Origin: an uncultured Clostridia bacterium
Lineage (GTDB): Bacteria > Bacillota > Clostridia > TANB77 > CAG-508
Reading direction: 5' to 3'
DNA: 64,000 bases
Assembly: GCA_947385375.1 (NCBI GenBank)
Contig: CANDKR010000003.1
Location: 1-64,000, forward strand
Shown piece after piece: positions 18,151 to 27,606 of this stretch; position 1 is the stretch's first letter, and each line of letters begins with the position of its first letter. The position numbers and the translations under genes were made by a program. The notes beneath the pieces are model-generated. The model searched no databases. It had not been told where the DNA came from and saw nothing but the letters and a program-made list of their open reading frames with translations.

Positions 18151-20403
18151 ATGAAGAAGTTTAAATTTGATAAACGAACAGTTAAAATGCTTTGCGCCGG
18201 TACTGCGTTGATAGGTGTTTTGTTTATGAATTCAATTAGCTTTGCTGTGGACGCTCCACAATTACAGACTTCACATACTGAACAGTTTGTAGAGTGGCAA
18301 AAGCTAAGTGATGAAGAAAAAGAAAATACAATAATTCCAAATTTATATGCAGGTACAGTTGATGAAGAAGCACTTGAGAATTATGAGAAAAAGGCAATTA
18401 GCTATAATTTAAAAGCTCTTACTAGAAACATTTCAGAGGACTGGTATGACGCACTTGTAGGAAATGCAAGTTATAATCAACCAAAGTATAATTTGAATAC
18501 AGATGTAAATGTTAAAGTAAAAAACCAAGGTGGCACAAATGAGTGCTGGGCTTTTTCAACAGTAACAATGCTTGAAACAAATTTAGCTTTGCTTAAAGGT
18601 GCAGAAAAAACTTTTTCACCAAGACACATGGATTACTCTACTATAAGAACTTTTACAGATGGGCAAAACCCTTATGGATTTAATAGAGAAGCAGGAACAG
18701 GTGGACTTGCAATCTTTGGTTTAGCATATTTAACTAATGGAAAAGGTGCAGTACTTGAAGAACAAATGCCTTTTGAAGACAATGGTAATAGAATTTCTTT
18801 GAAAGATTTAGATAAGCCTGTTGATACAATAGCTACTGAAACTGTAGTTTTACCAATTTTGATGAAAGAATATGCAGGTGATGGAACAGTTACATATACA
18901 AATGGTGGAGTAGGAGATAATAAGCATATATATTCAGCTTCAGAAGTTACTGAAATTAGAAATATGATAAAAGACCATATAGTAAAATATGGTGCGGTTT
19001 CAGCAGTAACAGCTGGTAATCAAGCTCAATTTTACAGTAATAAATCAAATGCTTTCAAATCAAAAGCATATTTCTGTAATAGTAATTCTTATGTAAGAGA
19101 TCACGCAGTTACAATAGTTGGTTGGGATGATTCTTATTCGAGAGATAATTTTACAGGAGCAGCAAAACCAAAGAATAATGGTGCATATATTTGCTTAAAT
19201 ACTTATGGAACAGAGAACTTTGACAAAGGATACATATATATTTCTTATGAAGATGCTTTAATAGAAAGTATGTTATATGGAATTGTTTCAACTTCAGATG
19301 TTGATTATGATAAATTATATCAATATAACTTAATGGGAGATAATACAGCAATAGGATTGGATTCATCAAATGAAGGATATATAGCATCAGTATATTCAAG
19401 AGATGCATCTAAGAAAGAAACTTTGAAATATATAGGAGTTTCAGTACCAGACAGTACAGCTCTAGAAATATATGTTAACCCAAAAGGAAATAGTACAATA
19501 ATAAAAGGACTTACAAAAGTAGCTACTACTGATGTCCTTTCACCAGGATATCACAGAATTGATATCCCAGATATAGAACTTACTGAAAATAATTTTGCAA
19601 TTGTAATAAAACAAAAATCAAATACAGGAAAATTTTATTTTTCAGTAGAAGCTTCAGTGCCTAACTCATTATATTCAACTATAAAAGGAAATCCTAATAG
19701 ATGTATGTACTCATTAGATGGATATAACTGGTTTATGTTATCTGAGCAATCAGTTAGTGGTTTTGATATGAAAAATACAGATCTTTGTATAAAAGCATTT
19801 ACAGATTTAGGTGCATCAAACCCAAGTAACCCAGATAACCCAAGTAATCCGGACAACCCAAGCAACCCAGACAATCCAAGCAATCCGGATAACCCAAGCA
19901 ACCCAGATAATCCAAGTAATCCGGATAACCCAAGTAACCCAGACAATCCAAGTAATCCGGATAACCCAGATAATCCTAATCCGCCTAGTGAAAAAATCAC
20001 TATAAGTAGTTCTGAATATGATATAAAATCAAGTAAGGATATTTATAAAATACAACCTAATAATACAAGAGTAAGTGATTTTAAATCAAAAATAAAAACA
20101 AATTCAAAGACGATAACTATAAAAAACACAAATGGAACAACAGCCTCAGATACAGATTTAGTTAAGACAGGAATGACAATGACTTTATCTGATGGTTCAG
20201 TTTATACCTTGATAGTAAGAGGTGATATAACTGGAGATGGTCGTCTGCAAATAATTGATTTTTCAAAATTTATTGCACATTATATGTATGGAAAAGAGTT
20301 CACGTTAAAAGGAAATCAGCTTAAAGCAATGGATATGAATTGCAATGGAAATGTAGATAGTATAGATTTATCACAAATAGTATATCTTTATATGAACACT
20401 TAG
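18151..20403 (+). CDS. Secreted papain-like cysteine protease with C-terminal dockerin
   Basis: A signal peptide covers residues 1-31 (hydrophobic core MLCAGTALIGVLFMNSISFA). The C1-family catalytic domain has Cys132 in NECWAFS, His318 in RDHAVTIVGWDD and Asn350 in LNTYGTEN. A beta-rich domain follows, where C1/lectin-type proteins of Clostridia have a similar module. A linker of eight NPSNPD repeats (556-604) leads to a dockerin-like C terminus with two calcium-loop repeats, GDITGDGRLQIIDFSKF and DMNCNGNVDSIDLSQI. The next gene encodes a wall-anchored cohesin-like protein, so the protease is probably displayed through a cohesin-dockerin contact (inference). Confidence 0.88.
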   Translation: MKKFKFDKRTVKMLCAGTALIGVLFMNSISFAVDAPQLQTSHTEQFVEWQKLSDEEKENTIIPNLYAGTVDEEALENYEKKAISYNLKALTRNISEDWYDALVGNASYNQPKYNLNTDVNVKVKNQGGTNECWAFSTVTMLETNLALLKGAEKTFSPRHMDYSTIRTFTDGQNPYGFNREAGTGGLAIFGLAYLTNGKGAVLEEQMPFEDNGNRISLKDLDKPVDTIATETVVLPILMKEYAGDGTVTYTNGGVGDNKHIYSASEVTEIRNMIKDHIVKYGAVSAVTAGNQAQFYSNKSNAFKSKAYFCNSNSYVRDHAVTIVGWDDSYSRDNFTGAAKPKNNGAYICLNTYGTENFDKGYIYISYEDALIESMLYGIVSTSDVDYDKLYQYNLMGDNTAIGLDSSNEGYIASVYSRDASKKETLKYIGVSVPDSTALEIYVNPKGNSTIIKGLTKVATTDVLSPGYHRIDIPDIELTENNFAIVIKQKSNTGKFYFSVEASVPNSLYSTIKGNPNRCMYSLDGYNWFMLSEQSVSGFDMKNTDLCIKAFTDLGASNPSNPDNPSNPDNPSNPDNPSNPDNPSNPDNPSNPDNPSNPDNPSNPDNPDNPNPPSEKITISSSEYDIKSSKDIYKIQPNNTRVSDFKSKIKTNSKTITIKNTNGTTASDTDLVKTGMTMTLSDGSVYTLIVRGDITGDGRLQIIDFSKFIAHYMYGKEFTLKGNQLKAMDMNCNGNVDSIDLSQIVYLYMNT
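19819..19962 (+). repeat. Eight 18-base tandem repeats encoding NPSNPD
   Basis: Each unit encodes Asn-Pro-Ser-Asn-Pro-Asp with synonymous changes between units (AAC/AAT, AGT/AGC, CCA/CCG, GAT/GAC). They form a flexible linker between protease and dockerin. The many synonymous differences argue the array is not a recent expansion. Confidence 0.95.
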
Positions 20404-20440
20404 TTTACAAAATTGTAATTATTATTTAACATAAAAATGC

Positions 20441-20469
20441 TTGATTTTTAATATAAAAAGCGTTATACT
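20441..20469 (+). promoter_or_regulatory. Promoter for the cohesin-like gene
   Basis: TTGATT (20441-20446), 17-base spacer, TATACT (20464-20469). Confidence 0.7.
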
Positions 20470-20494
20470 ATATAAAGAGAAGGAGATTTTTAAG

Positions 20495-21256
20495 ATGAAA
20501 AAGAAATTAGCAATTATTTCGTTAATGTTAATATTGGTTGTAACATCATTAGTAACAACTGTTAGTGCATCAAGTTTTTCAGCTTCATTTTCAACACCGA
20601 AAACAACGGTAGCTGAATCAAATGAGTTTGTTGTAACAATTAAAATTTCAAACTTAGATGTTGGAACAAATGGTATTAATATTTTTGAAGGTGTTTTAAC
20701 ATATAGTCCACAAGTTTTTGAAACTTTAAGTGATGATAGTATTGATGGAAATAATGGTTGGCAACCATCATATAACAAAGAAAACGGAAAATTGATGTTA
20801 TATAATCCAGGTTTTATAAAAGAAGATTCTGATGTTGTTCAAATTACATTTAAAACAAAAAGTGGTGTAACAGGAAAGAGCGGAGAGATTAAATTAAATG
20901 ATATTAAAGCTACTAACACAGAAGAATCAATTTCAGCAGCTCCAATTTCTACAAAAATCACAATAGGAAATGCTCCTAGTGGAAATGAAATTGGAAATCA
21001 ATCAGGACAACCAACAAATACAAATAGACCAGCAAATCAAATTGTACCAAGAAATAACACTGTAAAGAATAATACAAGTGGAAACATTGTAAGAAATAAT
21101 ACAGTTAATACAAATAAAACAAATACTAATACAACAAGTTATGAAGAAGATATTCCATATACAGGTGCATCAGATAATATAATGAGAGCAATATTTGTAG
21201 TACTTGTGATTGCGGGGATTTCCTACTTTAAGTATGAGAGTATTAAAGAAAAATAA
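20495..21256 (+). CDS. Wall/membrane-anchored cohesin-like protein
   Basis: Signal peptide at residues 1-26 (IISLMLILVVTSLVTTVSA). Residues about 28-155 resemble a cohesin fold (AESNEFVVTIKISNLD ... GVLTYSPQVFETL ... VVQITFKTKSG). An Asn/Thr-rich linker follows. The C terminus has IPYTGAS, a hydrophobic stretch and a basic tail, which resembles a sortase signal (LPxTG-like) or a plain membrane anchor. Start ATG 20495 follows AGAAGGAG; an upstream in-frame ATG lies in the promoter. With the preceding dockerin protein it forms a likely docking pair. Confidence 0.8.
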   Translation: MKKKLAIISLMLILVVTSLVTTVSASSFSASFSTPKTTVAESNEFVVTIKISNLDVGTNGINIFEGVLTYSPQVFETLSDDSIDGNNGWQPSYNKENGKLMLYNPGFIKEDSDVVQITFKTKSGVTGKSGEIKLNDIKATNTEESISAAPISTKITIGNAPSGNEIGNQSGQPTNTNRPANQIVPRNNTVKNNTSGNIVRNNTVNTNKTNTNTTSYEEDIPYTGASDNIMRAIFVVLVIAGISYFKYESIKEK

Positions 21257-21268
21257 AAATAGATAATT

Positions 21269-21297
21269 AAAAGCGGATAGAAAATATCCGCTTTTTT
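21269..21297 (+). terminator. Terminator after the cohesin-like gene
   Basis: AAAAGCGGAT/ATCCGCTTTT stem with seven-base loop and T-run. Confidence 0.88.
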
Positions 21298-21310
21298 GTT
21301 GCGTTTTTTG

Positions 21311-21339
21311 TTGTAAATTATGGATTAATATTATATAAT
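21311..21339 (+). promoter_or_regulatory. Promoter for topB
   Basis: TTGTAA (21311-21316), 17-base spacer, TATAAT (21334-21339). Confidence 0.7.
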
Positions 21340-21374
21340 GAGTGAGAAGATTACGAGAAAAAAGGAAGGGACAA

Positions 21375-23287
21375 ATGAAATTACTAATTACTGAGAAACC
21401 ATCTGTCGCAACAGAATTTGCCAAAGTTTTAAAAGTAAATCCAGTTAAGAAGAACGGCTATTTAGAAGGAAATGGCTGGATTATAACTTGGTGTTATGGT
21501 CATTTAGTAACAATGAGTTATCCAGAAGTATATGATGAGAAACTAAAGTTTTGGCGATTAGAAACTTTGCCATTTTTACCTAAAGAGTGGAAGTATGAAG
21601 TTATTTCTGGTGGAATACAAGCAAAACAGTTTGAGATAATTAAATCACTTATGCAAAGAGAAGATATTGAAGAAATATATAATGCTCGGTGACTCTGGAC
21701 GTGAGGGAGAATACATACAAAGATTAGTTTTTATGATGGCAAACCCTAATCCTAATGCAAAAATGAAAAGGGTTTGGATAGATTCGCAAACAGAGGAAGA
21801 AATACAAAGAGGTATTAAAGAAGCCAAAGATTTAAGTGAGTATGATAGTTTATCAGATTCCGCATATTTAAGAGCTAAAGAAGATTATCTTATAGGAATA
21901 AATTTTTCAAGACTTTTATCAATAATTTTTGGAAGAAGAATTGCAAAAGACTTAAATGAAGAGAAAGTATCTATTGCAGTTGGTAGAGTTATGACTTGTG
22001 TTTTAGGTATGGTAGTTTCAAGAGAAAGAGAGATAAGAAACTTTGTCAAGACTAAGTATTACAAAATAGTTGGTGAGTTTGGAAATGATACATCTTGTTT
22101 TAAAGCAGAATGGAAGGTTACAGAAAAATCAAAACTATTTGAGAGTAATTTATTATATAATGACAATGGATTTAAAAAAGAAGAAGACGCTAAAAAGTTT
22201 ATACAGTATTTGTCTGACAAAAAGGCTGTTATTGAAGAAGTTAAGAAGAGTAAACAAAAAGAAAATGCGCCACTTTTGTTTAATTTAGCTGAGATACAAA
22301 ACGAATGCTCAAAGAACTTTAAAATCAAACCTGATGAGACTTTAGAGGTGATACAAGATTTATATGAAAAGAAATTAGTTACATATCCAAGAACTGATGC
22401 TAGAGTTTTATCAACAGCTATTGCTAAAGAGATAGGCAAGAATTTGAATGGGTTATATAAAAATTTCAAAGATGAAGAAGTAAGTAAGTATATTTCAAAA
22501 ATGATAGATGAGAAATACAGTACAAATCTTGTGAAAACAAAATATGTTAATGATAGTAAGATTACAGACCACTATGCGATAATTCCAACTGGTCAAGGTT
22601 TGGAAAATTATGATAAACTTGATGACTTAAAGAAAAATGTATATAAGATGATTGTAAAAAGATTTATTGCGATTTTTTATCCACCAGCAGAATATAGTAA
22701 GGTATCAGTAACAGTAAATGTAGAAAATGAAACTTTTACTGCAAATGGAAAAGTATGTTTAAATCCTCGGTTATTTAGAAGTATTAAAAAATAAAGCTAA
22801 AACAGATGGTGAGGACGAAGATATGTCAATATTGACAAGTCTAAAAAAAGGTATGAGTGTTGGAATAAACAATTTTGAGATTAAAGAAGGAGAGACGACA
22901 CCACCTAATAGATATAATTCTGGTACCATTATTCTTGCAATGGAAAATGCAGGAAAACTTATTGAAGACGAAGAGTTAAGAGAGCAGATAAAAGGTGCTG
23001 GAATTGGCACTAGTGCTACTCGTGCGGGAATTATAGAAAAATTAGAAAGAATTAAGTACATTGATATCAACAAGAAAACCCAAATAATAACTCCAACTGG
23101 AAAGGGTGAAGCGATTTACGACATTGTTTCAAAATCTATTCCAGATATGCTAAACCCAGATCTTACAGCTAGTTGGGAAAAAGGCTTAGATTTAGTTGCT
23201 AAAAAGGAAATCGAGCCAGATATTTTTATGGGTAAACTTGAGAAATATATTAGAAGTAAGATAGATAAACTTGTTGTGAAATATTAA
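21375..23287 (+). CDS. topB: DNA topoisomerase III, with two +1 recoding sites
   Basis: Type IA topoisomerase. Start ATG 21375 after AAGGAAGGG gives LLITEKPSVATEF, the Toprim start. Frame 0 stops at 21690. Skipping one base at CGG 21687 restores IYNA-GDSGREGE, the Toprim acidic motif. The active-site tyrosine lies in VTYPRTDARVL. A second break at CGG 22768 is resolved the same way, giving LNP-GYLEVLKNK, where the family has P-G-[WY]. Domain IA end and GAGIGTSATRAGIIEKL follow. Product 636 residues, without C-terminal zinc fingers. Confidence 0.93.
21687..21690 (+). other. CGGT +1 recoding site 1 in topB (Gly105)
   Basis: Codons AAT GCT | CGGT | GAC. Frame 0 would hit TGA at once (CGG TGA). 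Gly105 precedes the Toprim D-x-x-REGE motif. Confidence 0.93.
22768..22771 (+). other. CGGT +1 recoding site 2 in topB (Gly465)
   Basis: Codons AAT CCT | CGGT | TAT. Restores P-G-Y-L-E-V; frame 0 stops at 22792-22794. Confidence 0.92.
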
Positions 23288-23349
23288 GTCACTATTTATG
23301 TCAATTTTACATATTATGTAGCATAGTAATTTATATGAGGTGATAAAAA

Positions 23350-24604
23350 ATGAGTTGTTACATAATAAACGGAGGTAAAAGATTAGAAGGTGAGACGTAT
23401 GTGTCTGGTTCTAAAAATGCCAGCTTACCAATCTTAGCTGGATCAATCTTAAGTGGTAAAACTACTAAACTATATAATGTTCCAAATATAGAAGATGTTA
23501 AAACTACTTTAAAGATTTTAGAAAATTTAGGTTGTAAAGTAAAAAAAGATAAAAATAAAATTATCATAAATTCTGAGAACTTAAATAAAAATACAATACC
23601 AGATGACCTTATGAGAAAACTAAGATCTTCTGTTATAATATCAGGTGCTATTCTTGGCAGGTGTAAGGAAGTAGCTTTTTCATATCCAGGTGGTTGTGAA
23701 ATAGGAAGTAGACCTATTGATTTACATTTGAATAGTTTTAAAAAATTAGGCATAAAAATTGAAGAAAATAGTGGAAATATATACTGCAAGTGTGATAAAA
23801 TAAAAGACGTACAAATACACTTAGATTTTCCGAGTGTAGGTGCAACAGAAAATATTATTTTAGCATCAGTTTTAGGTGAAGCAGAAGTCACTATCGAAAA
23901 CGCTGCACTAGAGCCTGAAATTGTTGATTTAGCAGAATTTTTAAATCAGATGGGTGCTAAGATTTTTGGAATGCGGAACTAGCATTATAAAAATAAAAGG
24001 TGTAAAAGAACTAAAAGAAGTTTCATACAATGTAATGCCAGATAGAATAGAAGCAGGAACTATACTCATTGGAGTCGCTATGACCGGTGGAAAAGTGCAT
24101 CTTAAAAAAGTTATTCCAGAGCATATAAGTCCGATACTACATAAGTTGGAGGAAATCGGATGTGAAATTAAGACAAACAAGAATAGTATAGTATTAGTTA
24201 GCCCTAAAAAACTTAAAAGTACAGAGTTTAAAACTATGCCGTATCCTGGCTTTCCAACAGATTTGCAATCGATTTTTGCTTGTATGTTAACAATTGCAAA
24301 AGGTACATCAATTGTTACTGAAAATATTTTTGAAAATAGATTTAAGATTTTTTCAGAGCTTAAAAGAATGGGAGCAAAGGCAAATATAGAAGGAAAAACT
24401 TTAGTTATAAAAGGTGTTAGGAAACTACATGGAGCAGAAGTTCAAAGTACAGATCTTAGAGGTGGAGCAGCTTTAGTACTTGCAGGACTTGTAGCTAAAG
24501 GAACAACCAAAGTTAACAATATTGAATATATATTAAGAGGCTATGAAAATTTAGATGAGAAATTAAATAGCTTAGGAGCCGATATTATTAGAGGGGGAGA
24601 ATAG
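23350..24604 (+). CDS. murA: UDP-N-acetylglucosamine 1-carboxyvinyltransferase, with +1 recoding at CGGA
   Basis: Catalyses the first committed step of peptidoglycan synthesis. Residues N-terminal to the break include NGGKRLEGETYVSGSKNASLP; the fosfomycin-target cysteine is Cys116 in YPGGCEIGSRPIDLHL. Frame 0 ends GAKIFGM-RN-stop at 23982. Skipping one base at CGG 23974 gives GAKIFGM-GTSIIKIKGV, the canonical G-GT-I-I-GV motif, and the frame continues to 24604. Product 417 residues, normal for MurA. Only this murA copy is visible. It heads the division-gene run, seven bases before ftsQ. Confidence 0.95.
23974..23977 (+). other. CGGA +1 recoding site in murA (Gly209)
   Basis: Codons GGA ATG | CGGA | ACT. 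Frame 0 stops two codons later (AAC TAG). Confidence 0.95.
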
Positions 24605-24610
24605 TAATCT

Positions 24611-25534
24611 ATGAGTAATGATGATGAAATTATTATTGGACTGAATAGAGATAGTACTCCTAAAAAAAATAAAAAGCATAGAAGAAAAAAGAAAAGAGAC
24701 AAAAGAAGAGAGCAGGAATTACAAAAAGCACAAATGAAAGAAAGACAGGTTGCAAATGATGCAACCTCTAGAAAAACTAAGGACAAGCCAAACAGAAAAC
24801 CAAAAAAGTCAAGCAAATTTTTTAAAATGTTTTTGACTACATGGGTACTTGCTTTAGTCTTTTTTGTGCTTATGAACCTTGATATATGTAAAATACAAAA
24901 TATTGAACTTGTAAATGCAGGAGTTGTTACATTAGAGCAAGTTAAAGAGCTTGCGGATTTTGAACAATATAATAATTTATTTTCACTAAATACTATTAAA
25001 ATTGAGGAAGATATCAAGAAAAATGCGTATGTAGAAGATGTGAAAGTTTCTAGAAAGTTTCCAAATACAGTTAAGATTACAATTAAAGAGAGAACTCCTA
25101 GATATATGTTACAGGTGGCAGATAGTTATGTGTATATAAATAATCAAGGGTATATGTTAGACATATCAGTAAACAGGATAGAAGGAATACCAATTATATT
25201 AGGTTTTAAAACAGATTTAAGTAATGCACAACCTGGTAATAGACTTGACTTAGAAGATTTAAAACAAATGGATCAAATTATTAAAATAGTAGAAACAGCA
25301 AATATTAATGATATAGGCTCTTATATAACTAAAATAGATGTATCTGATGATAGAAACTATATTTTAGTTTTAGAAGGTGAACGAAAGACTGTATATTTAG
25401 GGGATTGCTCAAACTTAAATACAAGAATGTTATATTTAAGTGGAATTTTGACGCAGACAAAGAATTTAGCAGGAGAGATTTTCCTTAATATGGACTTAAA
25501 TACAGAAGATGCATATTTTAGAGAACAAACATAA
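24611..25534 (+). CDS. ftsQ: Cell division protein FtsQ/DivIB
   Basis: Divisome scaffold protein. A long basic cytoplasmic N terminus (KKNKKHRRKKKRDKRREQ) leads to one membrane helix at about 79-97 (FLTTWVLALVFFVLM), then the POTRA domain (IQNIELVNAGVVTLEQVKEL ... VEDVKVSRKFPNTVKITIKER) and the FtsQ domain. 307 residues. RBS AGGGGGAGA. Sits between murA and the DUF881 pair, as in other Clostridia. Confidence 0.9.
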   Translation: MSNDDEIIIGLNRDSTPKKNKKHRRKKKRDKRREQELQKAQMKERQVANDATSRKTKDKPNRKPKKSSKFFKMFLTTWVLALVFFVLMNLDICKIQNIELVNAGVVTLEQVKELADFEQYNNLFSLNTIKIEEDIKKNAYVEDVKVSRKFPNTVKITIKERTPRYMLQVADSYVYINNQGYMLDISVNRIEGIPIILGFKTDLSNAQPGNRLDLEDLKQMDQIIKIVETANINDIGSYITKIDVSDDRNYILVLEGERKTVYLGDCSNLNTRMLYLSGILTQTKNLAGEIFLNMDLNTEDAYFREQT

Positions 25535-25555
25535 AAGAACTTGGAGGAAAAGATT

Positions 25556-26269
25556 ATGCAAGAGAAAAAGATTGCAGCTTTATTAGGTATAATGTGTTTT
25601 ATGCTTACAGTTGGAATTTGTGTTCAAATGCGAACAGTAACAAGCACGGCGTCTAGAATGGGGCGTACTTATGCCGAGAACGAATTAAGAGACAGTGTAT
25701 TAAAATGGAAAGAAAAATATGATTTAGCCTATGACAATTTAGAAACAAAAGAAGCTAAACTTGATAAACTTCGTGAAACAGCGTCAACTTCTAGTGAAGC
25801 TTCTGAAAATGTGAAAGCAGGTTTAGAGCAAAATAATATGGCACTTGGTTTTACAGAAGTCATTGGAAGTGGAATTACTATAACTCTAAAAGATGCAGAA
25901 GTTGCAACTAATAAATTAGATTTATCTTCTTCACTAGTACATTATTCTGACTTAATAGAAGTTATAAATGCGCTTAAAAATGCTGGAGCAGAGGCTGTTT
26001 CAGTAAATGGAGAAAGAATAGTAAATGTAACTGCAATCACTTGTGCAGGAAATATTATTAAAATAAATAATGAAAAAGTAGGAGTTCCTTTTGTTATAAA
26101 TGCAATTGGCTCATCTGAGAAACTATATGGAGCACTTACAATGCATGGTGGATATATTGACAAATTAAAAGAAGATGGTGTTACAGTGGAAATTGAGAAA
26201 AAAGATACAATAACAATACCAAAATATAATGGTGTATATAAGTTTGAATATGCCAAGGTTGTAGAATAG
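25556..26269 (+). CDS. DUF881-family division-cluster protein, copy 1
   Basis: Function unsettled; DUF881 genes sit between ftsQ and ftsA in many Firmicutes and Actinobacteria. N-terminal signal-anchor (AALLGIMCFMLTVGICV), a coiled-coil (about 45-85) and the DUF881 domain with GSGITITLKDAE and NALKNAGAEAVSVNGERIV. ATG 25556 is chosen over TTG 25541, because GGAGG at 25543-25547 overlaps that TTG. The next gene is a paralogue 10 bases downstream. Confidence 0.88.
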   Translation: MQEKKIAALLGIMCFMLTVGICVQMRTVTSTASRMGRTYAENELRDSVLKWKEKYDLAYDNLETKEAKLDKLRETASTSSEASENVKAGLEQNNMALGFTEVIGSGITITLKDAEVATNKLDLSSSLVHYSDLIEVINALKNAGAEAVSVNGERIVNVTAITCAGNIIKINNEKVGVPFVINAIGSSEKLYGALTMHGGYIDKLKEDGVTVEIEKKDTITIPKYNGVYKFEYAKVVE

Positions 26270-26279
26270 GAGGACGAAG

Positions 26280-26972
26280 ATGAAGGGAAAATATACAATG
26301 ATTATTTCCATAGGTCTTGCAACTCTTATTTTAACAACAGTAATGTTTACACAATTTAAGACAGTTGAGCAAACTGATATTACTGCAATTGAGACAATGA
26401 GAGAAACAGAATTAAGAACAGAGCTTGCAAATTGGAAAACAAAATATGAAGAAATGGAAATAAAACTTACAGAAACTGAAAGTAAAATAGCTGAGTATCA
26501 ATCACAAGTTTCAAATTCAGCAGAGAGTGAAACAATTCTTGAAAAAGAATTGAATGAAACAGATATGTACTTAGGCTATAAAAAACTTCAAGGAGAAGGT
26601 ATTGAAGTAGTTTTAAAAGATAATAGCAATACAGCAATTGACAGATGGGATTTATTAAGTATTGTAAATGAATTAAAACTTGCTGGAGCAGAGGCTATTT
26701 CAATAAACGGAGAAAGAATAGTATCAAATACAGAAATTGCGACTGTTGGAACACAATTTATTTTAATAAATGGAAATAGAATTCCAGCACCATTTACAGT
26801 AAAAGCAATTGGTGATAAGAAATACTTAGAAAGTGCCATTACTATAAAAGGTGGATATATAGACGAAATGAAACTTTATGAAAAGACAGTGGAATACGAA
26901 GTAAAAGATATAGTAGAAATTCCAGCATATTCAGGAAAAATTAAATTTGAATATGCAGAAGAAAACAAATAG
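26280..26972 (+). CDS. DUF881-family division-cluster protein, copy 2
   Basis: Paralogue of the preceding protein: signal-anchor at about 7-25, coiled coil at 40-75, then DUF881 with GEGIEVVLKDNSN, ELKLAGAEAISINGERIV and ITIKGGYIDEM. 230 residues. AGGAGG at 26268-26273. The two copies are diverged (only core motifs shared), so the duplication is old. Confidence 0.88.
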   Translation: MKGKYTMIISIGLATLILTTVMFTQFKTVEQTDITAIETMRETELRTELANWKTKYEEMEIKLTETESKIAEYQSQVSNSAESETILEKELNETDMYLGYKKLQGEGIEVVLKDNSNTAIDRWDLLSIVNELKLAGAEAISINGERIVSNTEIATVGTQFILINGNRIPAPFTVKAIGDKKYLESAITIKGGYIDEMKLYEKTVEYEVKDIVEIPAYSGKIKFEYAEENK

Positions 26973-26984
26973 GAGGAGCGAGTA

Positions 26985-27359
26985 ATGATATATATTTCAA
27001 TTATTATAGGTTGCATTTTAGGTGCTATTATAGGAATGAACACACCAGTAATTTCATATACATATTCTAGTTATTTGGCAATAGCAATTATTGCTGCATT
27101 AGATACAGTATTTGGTGGAATTACATCAGTAATAAAGAAGAATTTTGATTTGAAAATCTTTTTATCAGGATTTTTTGGAAATGCTATTTTATCTATTGCA
27201 CTAACATATTTAGGTGAGAGATTAAATGTCGACATTTACCTTGCAGCAGTAGTAGTTTTCGTTGGAAGAATGTTCACAAACTTAGCTATTATTAGAAGAT
27301 ATTATGTAGATAAATGGACAAATAAGTTTGCAGAATTGTCAAGTAAAAATAAAAAATAA
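26985..27359 (+). CDS. sbp: Small basic protein Sbp (DUF1290)
   Basis: Three or four hydrophobic helices in 124 residues (ISIIIGCILGAIIGM, SYLAIAIIAALDTVFGGI, IFLSGFFGNAILSIALTYL, IYLAAVVVFVGRMFTNLAI). Membrane protein of unknown function that accompanies DUF881 and ftsA genes. AGGAGG upstream; terminator follows. Confidence 0.88.
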   Translation: MIYISIIIGCILGAIIGMNTPVISYTYSSYLAIAIIAALDTVFGGITSVIKKNFDLKIFLSGFFGNAILSIALTYLGERLNVDIYLAAVVVFVGRMFTNLAIIRRYYVDKWTNKFAELSSKNKK

Positions 27360-27377
27360 AATTTATTGTACGAAAGA

Positions 27378-27407
27378 AAAAGCTATATCCTAAAGGATAT
27401 AGCTTTT
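27378..27407 (+). terminator. Hairpin terminator after sbp
   Basis: AAAAGCTATATCC, TAAA loop, GGATATAGCTTTT; short T tail, so termination may be partial. The remaining 27408-27606 is AT-rich with TTGACT at 27537-27542 as a possible -35 for ftsA. Confidence 0.65.
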
Positions 27408-27606
27408 ATCTTGCAAAAAAATACAAAAATCTACAAATTATGACTTGAATTTTGGAGCAAAATGTTATATAGTAGGAAAGTAATTATTTTTAATTACAAA
27501 ATCATTACATAAGTTACAAAAATATTTCAAATTCTCTTGACTTGTTTTATAAAATGTAATATTATAAACGCAAGTAGAATTTACACTAAAAAATGGAGGG
27601 TTGGCT

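Noticed and set aside
19635-20000. Minus-strand Leu/Gly repeat frame and possible CRISPR at the NPSNPD array
   Set aside because: The repeats are contiguous, without spacers, and belong to the protease linker.
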